From Microbacterium oleivorans (GTDB taxonomy: Bacteria > Actinomycetota > Actinomycetes > Actinomycetales > Microbacteriaceae), in contig NZ_MAYO01000003.1 of the NCBI RefSeq assembly GCF_001691565.1, positions 124,001 through 188,000 of the forward strand: a stretch of 64,000 bases of DNA. The letters run 5' to 3'. The notes under the pieces are model-generated. The model was not told where the DNA came from and did not search any database. It saw only the letters and a program-made list of their open reading frames with translations. A program made the position numbers and the translations under genes. Below are positions 37,594-46,949 of the stretch, piece by piece (the stretch's first letter is position 1; each line of letters opens with the position of its first letter).

Positions 37594-39279
37594 ATGAAGA
37601 TTCGAGGTGCAAAGCCGTTCGGGTCTTTGGCGCTGCTCGGCGTCGCCGCACTCGTGATCTCTGGTTGTGCTGCCGGCAACACCGGTGCGCCCACCCAGAG
37701 CGAGTCGGCAGCCCCGCAGCTCCCCGCTACGGCGTGGACCCGAGCTGACGCGGCCAAGGTCAAGGACGGCGGCACGCTGACCCTCGCGGTCGGGTCGCTG
37801 CCCGTGCAGTTCAACATCAACCAGGTCGACGGCAACGAGTCCGACACGGTGAACATCGTCTCGGGAACCACCGGTGGCCCGTTCAAGATCAAGGAAGACG
37901 GCACGCCCGTCGTCGACGAGAACTACGCGTCGTCGGCCGAGCTCACCAGCGACGACCCGCAGGTCGTCGAGATCAAGCTGAACCCCGACGCCAAGTGGGA
38001 GGACGGCACGCCGATCACGGCCGCCGACTACATCGCGTACTGGAAGGCCCAGAACGGCTCCAACAAGGAGTACACCCCCGCCTCCATCGCCGGCTGGGAG
38101 GACATCTCCTCCGTCGAGCAGGGCGCCGACGAGTACGACGTCAAGATCACGTTCTCGAAGATCTACGCCGACTGGCAGGCACTGTTCACGGGCGGGCTGC
38201 TCCCGGCATCCATCTCGAGCGACCCCAAGGCGTACAACGACGGCTACCGTACCAAGGCCGTTCCGTCCGCGGGTCCGTTCAAGATCTCCAAGATCGACAC
38301 CACGGGCCAGGTCATCACCCTCGAGCGCAACCCGCAGTGGTGGGGCGCGACCCCGAAGCTGGAGACCGTCCTCTACCGTGCGGTCAGCCAGGACCAGCAG
38401 GGTGCGTCCTTCGCGAACTCGGAGCTCGACGCGCTGTACATCTCGGCCAACGCCGACCTGTACCAGACCGCGAAGACCCGCTCCGACGCGAAGATCGAGA
38501 CGTCCGGTGGCACCACCTGGACCCACGTCACGATGAACGCGAAGAAGGGGCCGCTCTCCGACGTCAACGTCCGAAAGGCCGTCGCGTCGATCGTCAACCG
38601 CGAGCAGATCGCCGCCTCGGCGAACACGCCCGTCGACGCACCTCCGATCACCCAGGGCGACTACATCTTCATGCCCGGGCAGAACGGCTACCAGGACAAG
38701 GCGCTCCCGCAGGACAACAAGAAGGCTGCGGAGTACCTCGAGGAGGCCGGCTACGAGGGCAGCGAGGGCAAGCCCTGGACGAAGGACGGCACCGAGCTGA
38801 AGCTCACCGTCACCGTTCCCGCCGACACGGCGACGAACATCCAGCGCTCGGAGCAGGTCCAGGCCGACCTCAACGCGTTCGGCATCCCCGTCGAGCTCGT
38901 CACGGTTCCGGCCGCGACGTACTTCAGCGACTACGTCATCCCGGGCAACTTCGAGATGGTGTCGTTCTCATGGGTCGGCACGCCGTTCCCGATCTCCTCG
39001 TCGGAGGCGCTGTACTACCCCGTCGACTCCGAGTCGAACTTCACGGGCACGACGGACGACAAGCTGGGTGACCTGTACGACCAGGCCAACGCAGAGCTCG
39101 ACCCCGCCAAGCGCATCGAGATCGCGAACGAGATCAACGAGACCATCTGGAACTACGTCCCGATGTTCCCGATCGCGCCGCTGCCGAACGTCTACGCCGT
39201 CAAGGACGGCCTCGTCAACTGGGGTGCGACCCAGTTCGAGACCATCGACTGGACGATCGTCGGCTGGGCTGCCGAGTAA
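37594..39279 (+). CDS. peptide ABC transporter substrate-binding lipoprotein (importer 2)
   Basis: A 561-residue SBP_bac_5 lipoprotein. The lipobox ISGC gives a lipidated Cys25. Core family segments include WEDGTPITAADYIAYWK and GPFKISKIDTTGQVITLERN. ATG 37594 follows GAGAGGAACA. It lies downstream of its transporter genes and upstream of typA. In mycobacteria a related lipoprotein gene (lpqW) also lies next to typA, so this neighbourhood looks ancestral; the peptide specificity is not visible. Confidence 0.92.
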   Translation: MKIRGAKPFGSLALLGVAALVISGCAAGNTGAPTQSESAAPQLPATAWTRADAAKVKDGGTLTLAVGSLPVQFNINQVDGNESDTVNIVSGTTGGPFKIKEDGTPVVDENYASSAELTSDDPQVVEIKLNPDAKWEDGTPITAADYIAYWKAQNGSNKEYTPASIAGWEDISSVEQGADEYDVKITFSKIYADWQALFTGGLLPASISSDPKAYNDGYRTKAVPSAGPFKISKIDTTGQVITLERNPQWWGATPKLETVLYRAVSQDQQGASFANSELDALYISANADLYQTAKTRSDAKIETSGGTTWTHVTMNAKKGPLSDVNVRKAVASIVNREQIAASANTPVDAPPITQGDYIFMPGQNGYQDKALPQDNKKAAEYLEEAGYEGSEGKPWTKDGTELKLTVTVPADTATNIQRSEQVQADLNAFGIPVELVTVPAATYFSDYVIPGNFEMVSFSWVGTPFPISSSEALYYPVDSESNFTGTTDDKLGDLYDQANAELDPAKRIEIANEINETIWNYVPMFPIAPLPNVYAVKDGLVNWGATQFETIDWTIVGWAAE

Positions 39280-39297
39280 GCAGCCGAACTCACAGCA

Positions 39298-39335
39298 CCG
39301 GCGGGGCGGGGACCGAATGGTCCTCGCCCCGTCGG
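39298..39335 (+). terminator. GC-rich terminator-like hairpin after importer 2
   Basis: A 17-bp stem (39298-39314 with 39319-39335, two G-U pairs) and a GAAT loop follow the binding-protein gene. No T-tract is seen, as is common in actinobacteria. It separates importer 2 from typA. Confidence 0.6.
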
Positions 39336-39352
39336 CGTGTCGCCGGCTGCGG

Positions 39353-39358
39353 TAAAGT
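39353..39358 (+). promoter_or_regulatory. candidate -10 box of typA
   Basis: TAAAGT lies about 50 bases before the typA ATG and directly after the terminator-like hairpin. No clear -35 box. Confidence 0.35.
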
Positions 39359-39405
39359 GGACTGCCGGCATCCCGGCATCACCCTCTCTGCAAGGAATCC
39401 CCTTC

Positions 39406-41319
39406 ATGGCGCACGCCCTTCGTCCTGACCTCCGTAACGTCGCGATCGTCGCGCACGTCGACCACGGCAAGACGACGCTCGTCGATGCCATGCTCCGCCA
39501 GACCGGCTCGTTCGGTTCGCACGAGCACATGGAAGAACGTGCCATGGACTCGAACGACCTCGAGCGTGAAAAGGGCATCACGATCCTCGCGAAGAACACG
39601 ACGATCACGTACTCCGGTGCGCACTCGTCCGAGCCCGTCACGATCAACGTGATCGACACCCCCGGCCACGCCGACTTCGGTGGCGAAGTCGAGCGCGGTC
39701 TGTCGATGGTCGACGGTGTCGTCCTGCTGGTGGATGCCTCCGAGGGCCCGCTCCCGCAGACCCGCTTCGTCCTGCGCAAGGCGCTCGAGGCCAAGCTTCC
39801 CGTCATTCTCCTCGTCAACAAGACCGACCGCCCCGACGCGCGCATCGCCGAGGTCGAGGAGGAAGCCCACGACCTGCTCCTGGGTCTCGCCTCGGACCTC
39901 CAGGACGATGTGCCCGACCTCGATGTCGACGCGCTGCTCGACGTCCCCGTGGTCTACGCCTCCGGCCGTGCCGGCGCCGCCTCGCGGAACCGCCCCGAGA
40001 ACGGCTCGCTCCCCGACAACGACGACCTCGAGCCGCTCTTCGGTGCGATCCTCGAGCACGTCCCGGCTCCCTCCTACGACGACGAGGCGCCGCTCCAGGC
40101 GTGGGTCACGAACCTCGACTCGTCGCCGTTCCTCGGCCGTCTCGCGCTCCTGCGCGTCTTCAACGGCACGCTGAAGAAGGGCCAGACGGTCGCCTGGGTC
40201 CGCGCCGACGGCACGACCAGCAACGCCCGCATCACCGAGCTTCTCAAGACCCGCGCCCTCGAGCGCTACCCGGCGGAGTCCGCCGGCCCCGGCGACATCG
40301 TCGCCATCGCGGGCTTCGAGAACATCACGATCGGTGAGACGATCGCCGACCCCGAGGACATCCGTCCGCTCCCGGCCATCACGGTCGACGACCCGGCGAT
40401 CTCGATGACCATCGGCACGAACACCTCGCCCCTCATGGGCAAGGTCAAGGGCCACAAGCTGACCGCGCGCATGGTCAAGGACCGCCTCGACCGCGAGCTC
40501 ATCGGCAACGTGTCGCTCAAGGTCGTCGACATCGGCCAGCCCGATGCGTGGGAGGTCCAGGGACGCGGCGAGCTCGCCCTGGCGATCCTCGTCGAGAACA
40601 TGCGTCGTGAGGGCTTCGAGCTCACCGTCGGCAAGCCGCAGGTGGTCACCCGCCGTGACGAGAACGGCAAGCTGACCGAGCCGTTCGAGCACCTCACCAT
40701 CGACGCCCCCGAGGAGCACCTCGGTGCGATCACGCAGCTGATGGCGAGCCGCAAGGGACGCATGGAGACGATGACGAATCACGGCACCGGCTGGGTGCGC
40801 ATGGAGTTCATCGTGCCCTCGCGCGGTCTCATCGGCTTCCGGAGCGAGTTCCTCACGATCACGCGCGGCACGGGCATCGCGAACGCGATCTCGCACGGCT
40901 ACGACGAGTGGGCCGGTGCGATCTCGACGCGTCAGAACGGCTCCATCGTCGCCGACCGCTCGGGTGTCGTCACGCCGTTCGCGATGATCGCCCTGCAGGA
41001 GCGCATGAGCTTCTTCGTCCAGCCGACCGAAGAGGTCTACGAGGGCATGGTCATCGGCGAGAACTCTCGTGCCGACGACATGGACGTCAACATCACGAAG
41101 GAGAAGAAGCTCACGAACATGCGTTCGTCGACCTCCGACTCCTTCGAGTCGATGACACCGCCGCGTGTGCTGACTCTGGAGGAGAGCCTCGAGTTCGCCC
41201 GAGACGACGAATGCGTCGAGGTCACGCCCGAGAAGGTGCGCATCCGCAAGGTCGTCCTCGACGCGACCGAGCGCGGCCGCGCGGCGTCGCGGCTGAAGCG
41301 CCAGGACGCCGGCTCCTGA
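39406..41319 (+). CDS. typA: translational GTPase TypA/BipA
   Basis: A 637-residue ribosome-associated GTPase involved in stress adaptation and ribosome assembly. GTP motifs are AHVDHGKTTL (G1), ITILAKNTTI (switch region), DTPGHADF (G3) and NKTDR (G4). Domain II, the EF-G-like domains III and V and the BipA-specific C-terminal domain (MTPPRVLTLEESLEFARDDE) are all present. ATG 39406 follows AAGGAAT. In mycobacteria typA also lies next to a peptide-binding lipoprotein and upstream of fdxC. Confidence 0.96.
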   Translation: MAHALRPDLRNVAIVAHVDHGKTTLVDAMLRQTGSFGSHEHMEERAMDSNDLEREKGITILAKNTTITYSGAHSSEPVTINVIDTPGHADFGGEVERGLSMVDGVVLLVDASEGPLPQTRFVLRKALEAKLPVILLVNKTDRPDARIAEVEEEAHDLLLGLASDLQDDVPDLDVDALLDVPVVYASGRAGAASRNRPENGSLPDNDDLEPLFGAILEHVPAPSYDDEAPLQAWVTNLDSSPFLGRLALLRVFNGTLKKGQTVAWVRADGTTSNARITELLKTRALERYPAESAGPGDIVAIAGFENITIGETIADPEDIRPLPAITVDDPAISMTIGTNTSPLMGKVKGHKLTARMVKDRLDRELIGNVSLKVVDIGQPDAWEVQGRGELALAILVENMRREGFELTVGKPQVVTRRDENGKLTEPFEHLTIDAPEEHLGAITQLMASRKGRMETMTNHGTGWVRMEFIVPSRGLIGFRSEFLTITRGTGIANAISHGYDEWAGAISTRQNGSIVADRSGVVTPFAMIALQERMSFFVQPTEEVYEGMVIGENSRADDMDVNITKEKKLTNMRSSTSDSFESMTPPRVLTLEESLEFARDDECVEVTPEKVRIRKVVLDATERGRAASRLKRQDAGS

Positions 41320-41321
41320 CG

Positions 41322-42029
41322 GTGACGGGGGAGCAGCCGCCGACTCGTCGGGCCTGGCGTGACTCCCTCGGAGTCGTGCTGGCAACGAGCGCTTACGGCG
41401 TCTCGTTCGGCGCACTCGCGGTGACGTCGGGACTCGACGTCTGGCAGACGTGCGTGCTCAGCCTTCTGATGTTCACCGGCGGATCGCAGTTCGCGTTCGT
41501 CGGTGTCATCGGCGGCGGTGGGCTCCCCGGAGCGGCCATCGCGTCGGCGGGGCTCCTCGGCATCCGCAACGTCGCGTACGGTCTGCGGATGTCGCCGGTG
41601 GTCGGCGACGGCTTCTGGCGTCGGACCGCGGCATCCCACTTCACGATCGACGAATCGACGGCGGTCGCTCTCGCTCAGACGGACGCCCGCGCCCGCCGCA
41701 TCGGGTTCTGGGTGACCGGCGTCGGGATCTACCTCGGCTGGAACGTGACGACGCTCGCGGGCGCCCTGCTGGGTGACGTGCTCGGCGATGTGAAGGCCTA
41801 CGGACTGGATGCCGCGGCCGCGGCGGCCTTCCTCGCGCTGCTCTGGCCGCGCCTGCGCCGACGCCAGGCGATCGCGGTGGGTGCCGCCGCCGCCGTGGTG
41901 GCCGCGGTCCTCACGCCTGCGCTGATGCCGGGTGTGCCGGTGCTCGTCGCGGCGCTGGTGGCGATCGTGGTCGGCTGGACCAACTGGTTCGGCTCCCGGA
42001 CGACGACGACGCCGGGGGAGGCCGCATGA
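41322..42029 (+). CDS. azlC: AzlC family branched-chain amino acid exporter subunit
   Basis: A 235-residue membrane protein with about five to six TM segments. The N-terminus (VVLATSAYGVSFGALAVTSG) and FTGGSQFAFVGVIGGGG are typical of AzlC, the larger subunit of the branched-chain amino acid exporter. GTG 41322 starts two bases after typA ends; earlier in-frame codons overlap typA. It is coupled with the AzlD gene by ATGA. Confidence 0.9.
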   Translation: MTGEQPPTRRAWRDSLGVVLATSAYGVSFGALAVTSGLDVWQTCVLSLLMFTGGSQFAFVGVIGGGGLPGAAIASAGLLGIRNVAYGLRMSPVVGDGFWRRTAASHFTIDESTAVALAQTDARARRIGFWVTGVGIYLGWNVTTLAGALLGDVLGDVKAYGLDAAAAAAFLALLWPRLRRRQAIAVGAAAAVVAAVLTPALMPGVPVLVAALVAIVVGWTNWFGSRTTTTPGEAA

Positions 42030-42340
42030 CGCTCTGGCACTCCGTTCTTCTCGCCTCCATCGTCTGCGTCGCGCTCAAGACAGCGGGCTATCTCGTTCCG
42101 CCCGCCTGGTTCGAGGCGCCTCGGCCGTCGCGGACGATCGATCTGCTCACCGTCGCCCTCCTCGCCGCTCTCGTCGTCGTCCAGACACTGGGCGTCGGGC
42201 AGGCGATCGTCGTCGACGCTCGGGTGCCTGCCGTGCTCGTCGCGGGAGGCCTCCTGGCTCTTCGAGCACCGTTCCTCCTCGTGGTGGTGGCCGCGGCTGT
42301 CGTCGCTGCGCTCCTGCGGTGGGGCGGCCTCGCAGCCTGA
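42026..42340 (+). CDS. azlD: AzlD family branched-chain amino acid exporter subunit
   Basis: A 104-residue protein with three to four TM segments (SVLLASIVCVALKTAGYLVP, LLTVALLAALVVVQTLG, LRAPFLLVVVAAAVVAALL), the AzlD pattern. It forms the exporter with AzlC, whose stop its ATG overlaps. The pair probably exports branched-chain amino acids, which would fit next to peptide importers. Confidence 0.86.
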   Translation: MTLWHSVLLASIVCVALKTAGYLVPPAWFEAPRPSRTIDLLTVALLAALVVVQTLGVGQAIVVDARVPAVLVAGGLLALRAPFLLVVVAAAVVAALLRWGGLAA

Positions 42341-42360
42341 GGACACACAGGCCGCGCGCC

Positions 42361-42366
42361 TAGACT
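42361..42366 (+). promoter_or_regulatory. -10 box for a leaderless transcript
   Basis: TAGACT lies six bases before the GTG at 42373, placing the transcription start on or next to the start codon. Confidence 0.45.
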
Positions 42367-42372
42367 GGGCGG

Positions 42373-42759
42373 GTGAACGCCCTTATCGCCCGCATCGCCA
42401 CCTGGGTGCTCGCCGCCGTCATCGGCGTCGTCTACGGCGTGGCCGGGACGATCGGGCAGGCCGCCGTCTGGGGCGTCGTCCCGGTGGGCCTCCTGGTCGC
42501 CTCCGTCGGATTCGTCGCCCTGCTGATCGCTGTCCGCACCCTCACCGGCGAGCGCACGTCGGCCCTCGCCTGCGGCGTAGGCGCGATGCTCGCGACGCTC
42601 GTCTTCGCCAACGAGGGCCCCGGCGGCTCGGTCGTGGTCCCCGCACCGCCGGAGGGTGCGGTCATCACGCCCGGTCTCATCTGGACGTTCCTGGTCCCGT
42701 TGGCTGCAGCGCTCATCGTTGCCTGGCCGACGGCGTCCCGCCTCCGATCCACGAACTAG
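42373..42759 (+). CDS. DUF6113-like small membrane protein
   Basis: A 128-residue protein starting with GTG and with four TM segments (ATWVLAAVIGVVYGVAGTIG, VVPVGLLVASVGFVALLIAV, ALACGVGAMLATLVFA, LIWTFLVPLAAALIVAW). A protein of this type, DUF6113, lies just before fdxA and dapC in Streptomyces, which supports the name; function unknown. TAGACT six bases upstream suggests a leaderless mRNA. Confidence 0.65.
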   Translation: MNALIARIATWVLAAVIGVVYGVAGTIGQAAVWGVVPVGLLVASVGFVALLIAVRTLTGERTSALACGVGAMLATLVFANEGPGGSVVVPAPPEGAVITPGLIWTFLVPLAAALIVAWPTASRLRSTN

Positions 42760-42762
42760 ACT
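42757..42762 (+). promoter_or_regulatory. -10 box of fdxA (leaderless)
   Basis: TAGACT lies six bases before the fdxA GTG and overlaps the stop of the upstream gene. Confidence 0.45.
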
Positions 42763-42768
42763 CGTCCT

Positions 42769-43089
42769 GTGACGTATGTGATCGCTCTCCCGTGCGTGGA
42801 TGTGAAGGACCGAGCCTGCATCGACGAATGTCCCGTCGACTGCATCTACGAAGGCGAACGCTCGCTGTACATCCACCCCGACGAGTGCGTCGACTGCGGC
42901 GCCTGCGAGCCGGTGTGCCCCGTCGAGGCCATCTACTACGAGGACGACCTCCCCGCCGAGTGGCAGGACTACTACACGGCGAACGTGGAGTTCTTCGAGG
43001 ACCTCGGTTCGCCCGGTGGCGCGGCCAAGGTCGGTGTCATCGCGAAGGATCACCCCGTCATCGCGGGACTTCCGCCGCAGGCGCACTGA
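42769..43089 (+). CDS. fdxA: 7Fe ferredoxin
   Basis: A 106-residue electron carrier with one [3Fe-4S] and one [4Fe-4S] cluster. Cysteines are at 9, 17, 21, 25, 40, 43, 46 and 50; the CVDCGACEPVCP block binds the 4Fe cluster. The C-terminal part (FFEDLGSPGGAAKVG) is the usual 7Fe tail. fdxA next to dapC is conserved in actinobacteria (Rv1177-Rv1178 in Mycobacterium), though no partner reaction is known. The GTG start lies six bases after a TAGACT box. Confidence 0.95.
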   Translation: MTYVIALPCVDVKDRACIDECPVDCIYEGERSLYIHPDECVDCGACEPVCPVEAIYYEDDLPAEWQDYYTANVEFFEDLGSPGGAAKVGVIAKDHPVIAGLPPQAH

Positions 43090-43096
43090 TCCACCG

Positions 43097-44209
43097 ATGA
43101 GCGTCCACGATCTCGCCGACTACCCGTGGGACGCCGTCGCCCCGTACGCGGAGCGCGCTCGGCAGCACCCCGACGGCATCGTCGACCTCTCGATCGGTTC
43201 GCCGGTCGATCCGACTCCCTCGGTCGTCGCCGACGCTCTGCGGACGGCGACCGACGCGCACTCGTACCCGCAGACGGTCGGAACGCGTGCTCTGCGTGAG
43301 GCGATCGCCGGCTGGTACGCGCGGCGTCGGGGCGTCCTGGGACTGACGCCGTCGCACGTCATCCCGACGGTCGGTTCGAAGGAGCTCGTCGCGCTCCTGC
43401 CGTTGCTGCTGGGCCTCGGAGAGGGCGACACGGTGGTGCATCCGCGCGCGGCGTACCCGTCCTACGAGGTGGGTGCCCGTCTGGTCGGAGCCGAGGCGCT
43501 CGCCTCGGACGACCCGGATGAGTGGCCCGAGGAAACACGTCTGGTGTGGCTGAACACACCGGGGAACCCCGATGGACGCGTTCTGGGCGTCGACGAACTC
43601 CGCCGTGCGGTCGCCCGGGCGCGAGAGCTGGGTGCCGTGCTGGCCTCGGACGAGTGCTACGCCGAGCTCGGGTGGGACGGCCCGTGGGCGGATGCCGCGG
43701 TGCCGAGCGTCCTCGACCCCCGTGTGACCGGCGGTGACGCGACGAGCCTCCTGTCCGTGTACTCGCTGAGCAAGCAGTCGAACCTCGCGGGCTACCGAGC
43801 GGCTTTCCTCGCGGGTGACCCCGACATCGTCGCGGGCCTCGTCACCGCGCGGAAGCACCTGGGACTCATGGTCCCCGCTCCCGTGCAGGCCGCGATGATC
43901 GCCGCCCTGCAGGACGACGCGCACGTGGACCACCAGAAGGCCCTGTACCGCGCTCGTCGTGACGTCTTGAAGCCCGCCGTCCAGGCTGCGGGATTCCGGA
44001 TCGACCGCAGCGAGGGTGGCCTGTACCTGTGGGCGACGGCGGGGGAGGACGCGTGGACCTCGCTCGGCCGGCTCGCGGAGCTCGGCATCCTCGCGGGGCC
44101 CGGGCACTTCTACGGCACGCACTTCCCCGAGCACGTCCGCTTCTCCCTGACGGCCACCGACGATCGGATCGCGCAGGCCGCGTCGCGCCTGACGGCATCC
44201 GCTTCGTAG
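43097..44209 (+). CDS. dapC: succinyldiaminopimelate transaminase
   Basis: A 370-residue class I PLP aminotransferase that makes N-succinyl-L,L-diaminopimelate in lysine biosynthesis. Lys226 in YSLSKQSNLAGYR binds PLP; DLSIGSPVDPTP and LNTPGNPDG are family marks. ATG 43097 lies seven bases after fdxA ends; an open upstream frame overlaps fdxA. DapC is the third Dap enzyme in the window with dapD and dapE 2-3 kb downstream. Confidence 0.92.
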   Translation: MSVHDLADYPWDAVAPYAERARQHPDGIVDLSIGSPVDPTPSVVADALRTATDAHSYPQTVGTRALREAIAGWYARRRGVLGLTPSHVIPTVGSKELVALLPLLLGLGEGDTVVHPRAAYPSYEVGARLVGAEALASDDPDEWPEETRLVWLNTPGNPDGRVLGVDELRRAVARARELGAVLASDECYAELGWDGPWADAAVPSVLDPRVTGGDATSLLSVYSLSKQSNLAGYRAAFLAGDPDIVAGLVTARKHLGLMVPAPVQAAMIAALQDDAHVDHQKALYRARRDVLKPAVQAAGFRIDRSEGGLYLWATAGEDAWTSLGRLAELGILAGPGHFYGTHFPEHVRFSLTATDDRIAQAASRLTASAS

Positions 44210-44269
44210 GTTCTCTCCTACGGATGCCGCGATTCGTTGGCGGCGTTCGGAGACGCGCTCACACCCCGT

Positions 44270-44275
44270 TAGGCT
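44270..44275 (+). promoter_or_regulatory. -10 box of citrate synthase
   Basis: TAGGCT lies about 34 bases before the GTG; AAGGAGGCTTC follows as ribosome-binding site, so this gene has a normal leader. Confidence 0.45.
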
Positions 44276-44309
44276 GTAAAAACCGCCCCGACGACCGCAA
44301 GGAGGCTTC

Positions 44310-45605
<1,296 letters not shown>

Positions 45606-45621
45606 CGCGCTCGTCGCCCGC

Positions 45622-45627
45622 TAGGGT
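45622..45627 (+). promoter_or_regulatory. -10 box pointing to ATG 45634
   Basis: TAGGGT lies six bases before an ATG whose frame stops after 15 codons. It supports the idea that the true start of the SHOCT protein was this ATG before an indel. Confidence 0.4.
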
Positions 45628-45677
45628 GAGCCCATGCGGGAGACGCGTTCGGCGTCCTCTTCGGCCTCGTCACCCTC

Positions 45678-45962
45678 GTGATCATCGCTGTCGCCGTCTT
45701 CGGGATCGTCGTCGCGGTGCGCAAGCATCGGATTCTGAAGGATGCCGGTGTCGACCCTTTCACGGTGGATGCGGCGATCGCCGCTAAAGTGCTTCGGAGC
45801 GATGCCTTCTCGTCCTCGACGCGCACGCCGTCACCGGAGCCGGCGGCGGAGCCGGCGCCGACGATCGAGATGCGTCTCGCTGAGCTCGACGACCTACGCT
45901 CGCGCGGGGTCATCACCGAGGACGACCATCGTGAGGCCCGCGCGGCGGTGTTGCGGGGCTGA
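45678..45962 (+). CDS. SHOCT-domain membrane protein, start possibly frameshifted
   Basis: A 94-residue frame starting at GTG 45678, with a short hydrophobic N-terminus (IIAVAVFGIVVAV) and a C-terminal SHOCT domain (RLAELDDLRSRGVITEDDHRE). The same frame upstream of the GTG encodes more TM-like residues (FGVLFGLVTLVII) but no start codon, whereas ATG 45634, six bases after a -10 box, opens the wrong frame and stops on the GTG (GTGA). Either a one-base deletion or sequencing error has split the gene, or a 15-codon leader is coupled to it. Function unknown. Confidence 0.6.
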   Translation: MIIAVAVFGIVVAVRKHRILKDAGVDPFTVDAAIAAKVLRSDAFSSSTRTPSPEPAAEPAPTIEMRLAELDDLRSRGVITEDDHREARAAVLRG

Positions 45963-45967
45963 GCGCC

Positions 45968-46912
45968 TCAGGCGTGCAGGTCGGCGTTCAGCGTGACGCC
46001 GACACCTTCGCGGCGCACGGCCTCGACCGCTCCGGTGAGCGAGTTGCGACGGAACAGGATGCCGTCCTGTCCCGACAGTTCCGCGCCTTTCGCCGTCGGA
46101 CGCGTACCGTCGTGACGCGGGGCTTCGCCGGCGAGGACGATCTTCGTGCCCGCGGTCACGTACAGGCCCGCCTCGACGATGCAGTCGTCGCCGAGCGAGA
46201 CGCCGATGCCGGCGTTGGCGCCGAGGAGGGTCCGCTGACCGATCGATACGCGGTGTTCGCCGCCGCCGGACAGCGTGCCCATGATCGAGGCACCGCCGCC
46301 GATGTCGCTGCCGTCGCCGACGATGACGCCCTGCGAGATGCGGCCCTCCACCATGGAGGCGCCGAGCGTGCCCGCGTTGAAGTTCACGAATCCCTCGTGC
46401 ATCACCGTGGTGCCGGGTGCGAGGTGAGCGCCGAGACGGACGCGCGATGCGTCGGCGATCCGAACGCCTGCGGGGACGACGTAGTCGGTGAGGCGGGGGA
46501 ACTTGTCGAGACCGCTCACCTGGATCCCCGCGCGCTGCAGCCCGGGGCGCAGACGAGTGAGATCGTCGGGGTGGACCGGCCCAGCGCTCGTCCACGCGAC
46601 GGTGGGCAGGTGCGCGAAGATCCCGGTGAGGTTCAGGTCGTTCGGGGCCACCAGCAGGTGGGAGAGCGCGTGCAGGCGCAGGTACGCATCGGATGTGCCG
46701 GTAGGAGCGGCATCCAGGTCGATCTCGACGACGACCACCTCGACGGTGACGCCGCGTCGCTCATCGCGCCCGGCGTAGGCGGCGAGGTCACTCGAGTCGA
46801 CGTCTGCGGGGGCGCGACCGGCGGCAGGAGAGGGGTACCAGGTGTCGAGCACCGTACCGTCCCCGCTCGTCGTGGCCAGACCGATACCCCATACCCACCG
46901 CGCGTCGCTCAT
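45968..46912 (-). CDS. dapD: 2,3,4,5-tetrahydropyridine-2,6-dicarboxylate N-succinyltransferase
   Basis: A 314-residue trimeric enzyme that succinylates tetrahydrodipicolinate in lysine/diaminopimelate synthesis. The N-terminal part resembles mycobacterial DapD; the middle has hexapeptide repeats of a left-handed beta-helix ([20 protein letters not shown]). Substrate/CoA residues cannot be assigned without alignment. A TAGCCT -10 box (minus, 46919-46924) lies six bases before ATG 46912. It is divergent from dapE with only 37 bases between start codons. Confidence 0.92.
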   Translation of the reverse strand: MSDARWVWGIGLATTSGDGTVLDTWYPSPAAGRAPADVDSSDLAAYAGRDERRGVTVEVVVVEIDLDAAPTGTSDAYLRLHALSHLLVAPNDLNLTGIFAHLPTVAWTSAGPVHPDDLTRLRPGLQRAGIQVSGLDKFPRLTDYVVPAGVRIADASRVRLGAHLAPGTTVMHEGFVNFNAGTLGASMVEGRISQGVIVGDGSDIGGGASIMGTLSGGGEHRVSIGQRTLLGANAGIGVSLGDDCIVEAGLYVTAGTKIVLAGEAPRHDGTRPTAKGAELSGQDGILFRRNSLTGAVEAVRREGVGVTLNADLHA

Positions 46913-46949
46913 GATTCCAGGCTAACGGCCCGTCGTTAGACTCGACGTC
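46913..46949. promoter_or_regulatory. compact bidirectional dapD/dapE promoter
   Basis: The 37-bp gap holds TAGCCT for dapD (minus, 46919-46924, six bases from the ATG) and TAGACT for dapE (plus, 46937-46942, seven bases from the ATG). Both transcripts look leaderless. The -35 elements must overlap the opposite gene's promoter or coding start. Confidence 0.55.

Noticed and set aside
35348..37651. Long minus-strand frame opposite importer 2 ATPase
   Set aside because: Same reason: mirrored codons, no motifs, no start signal.
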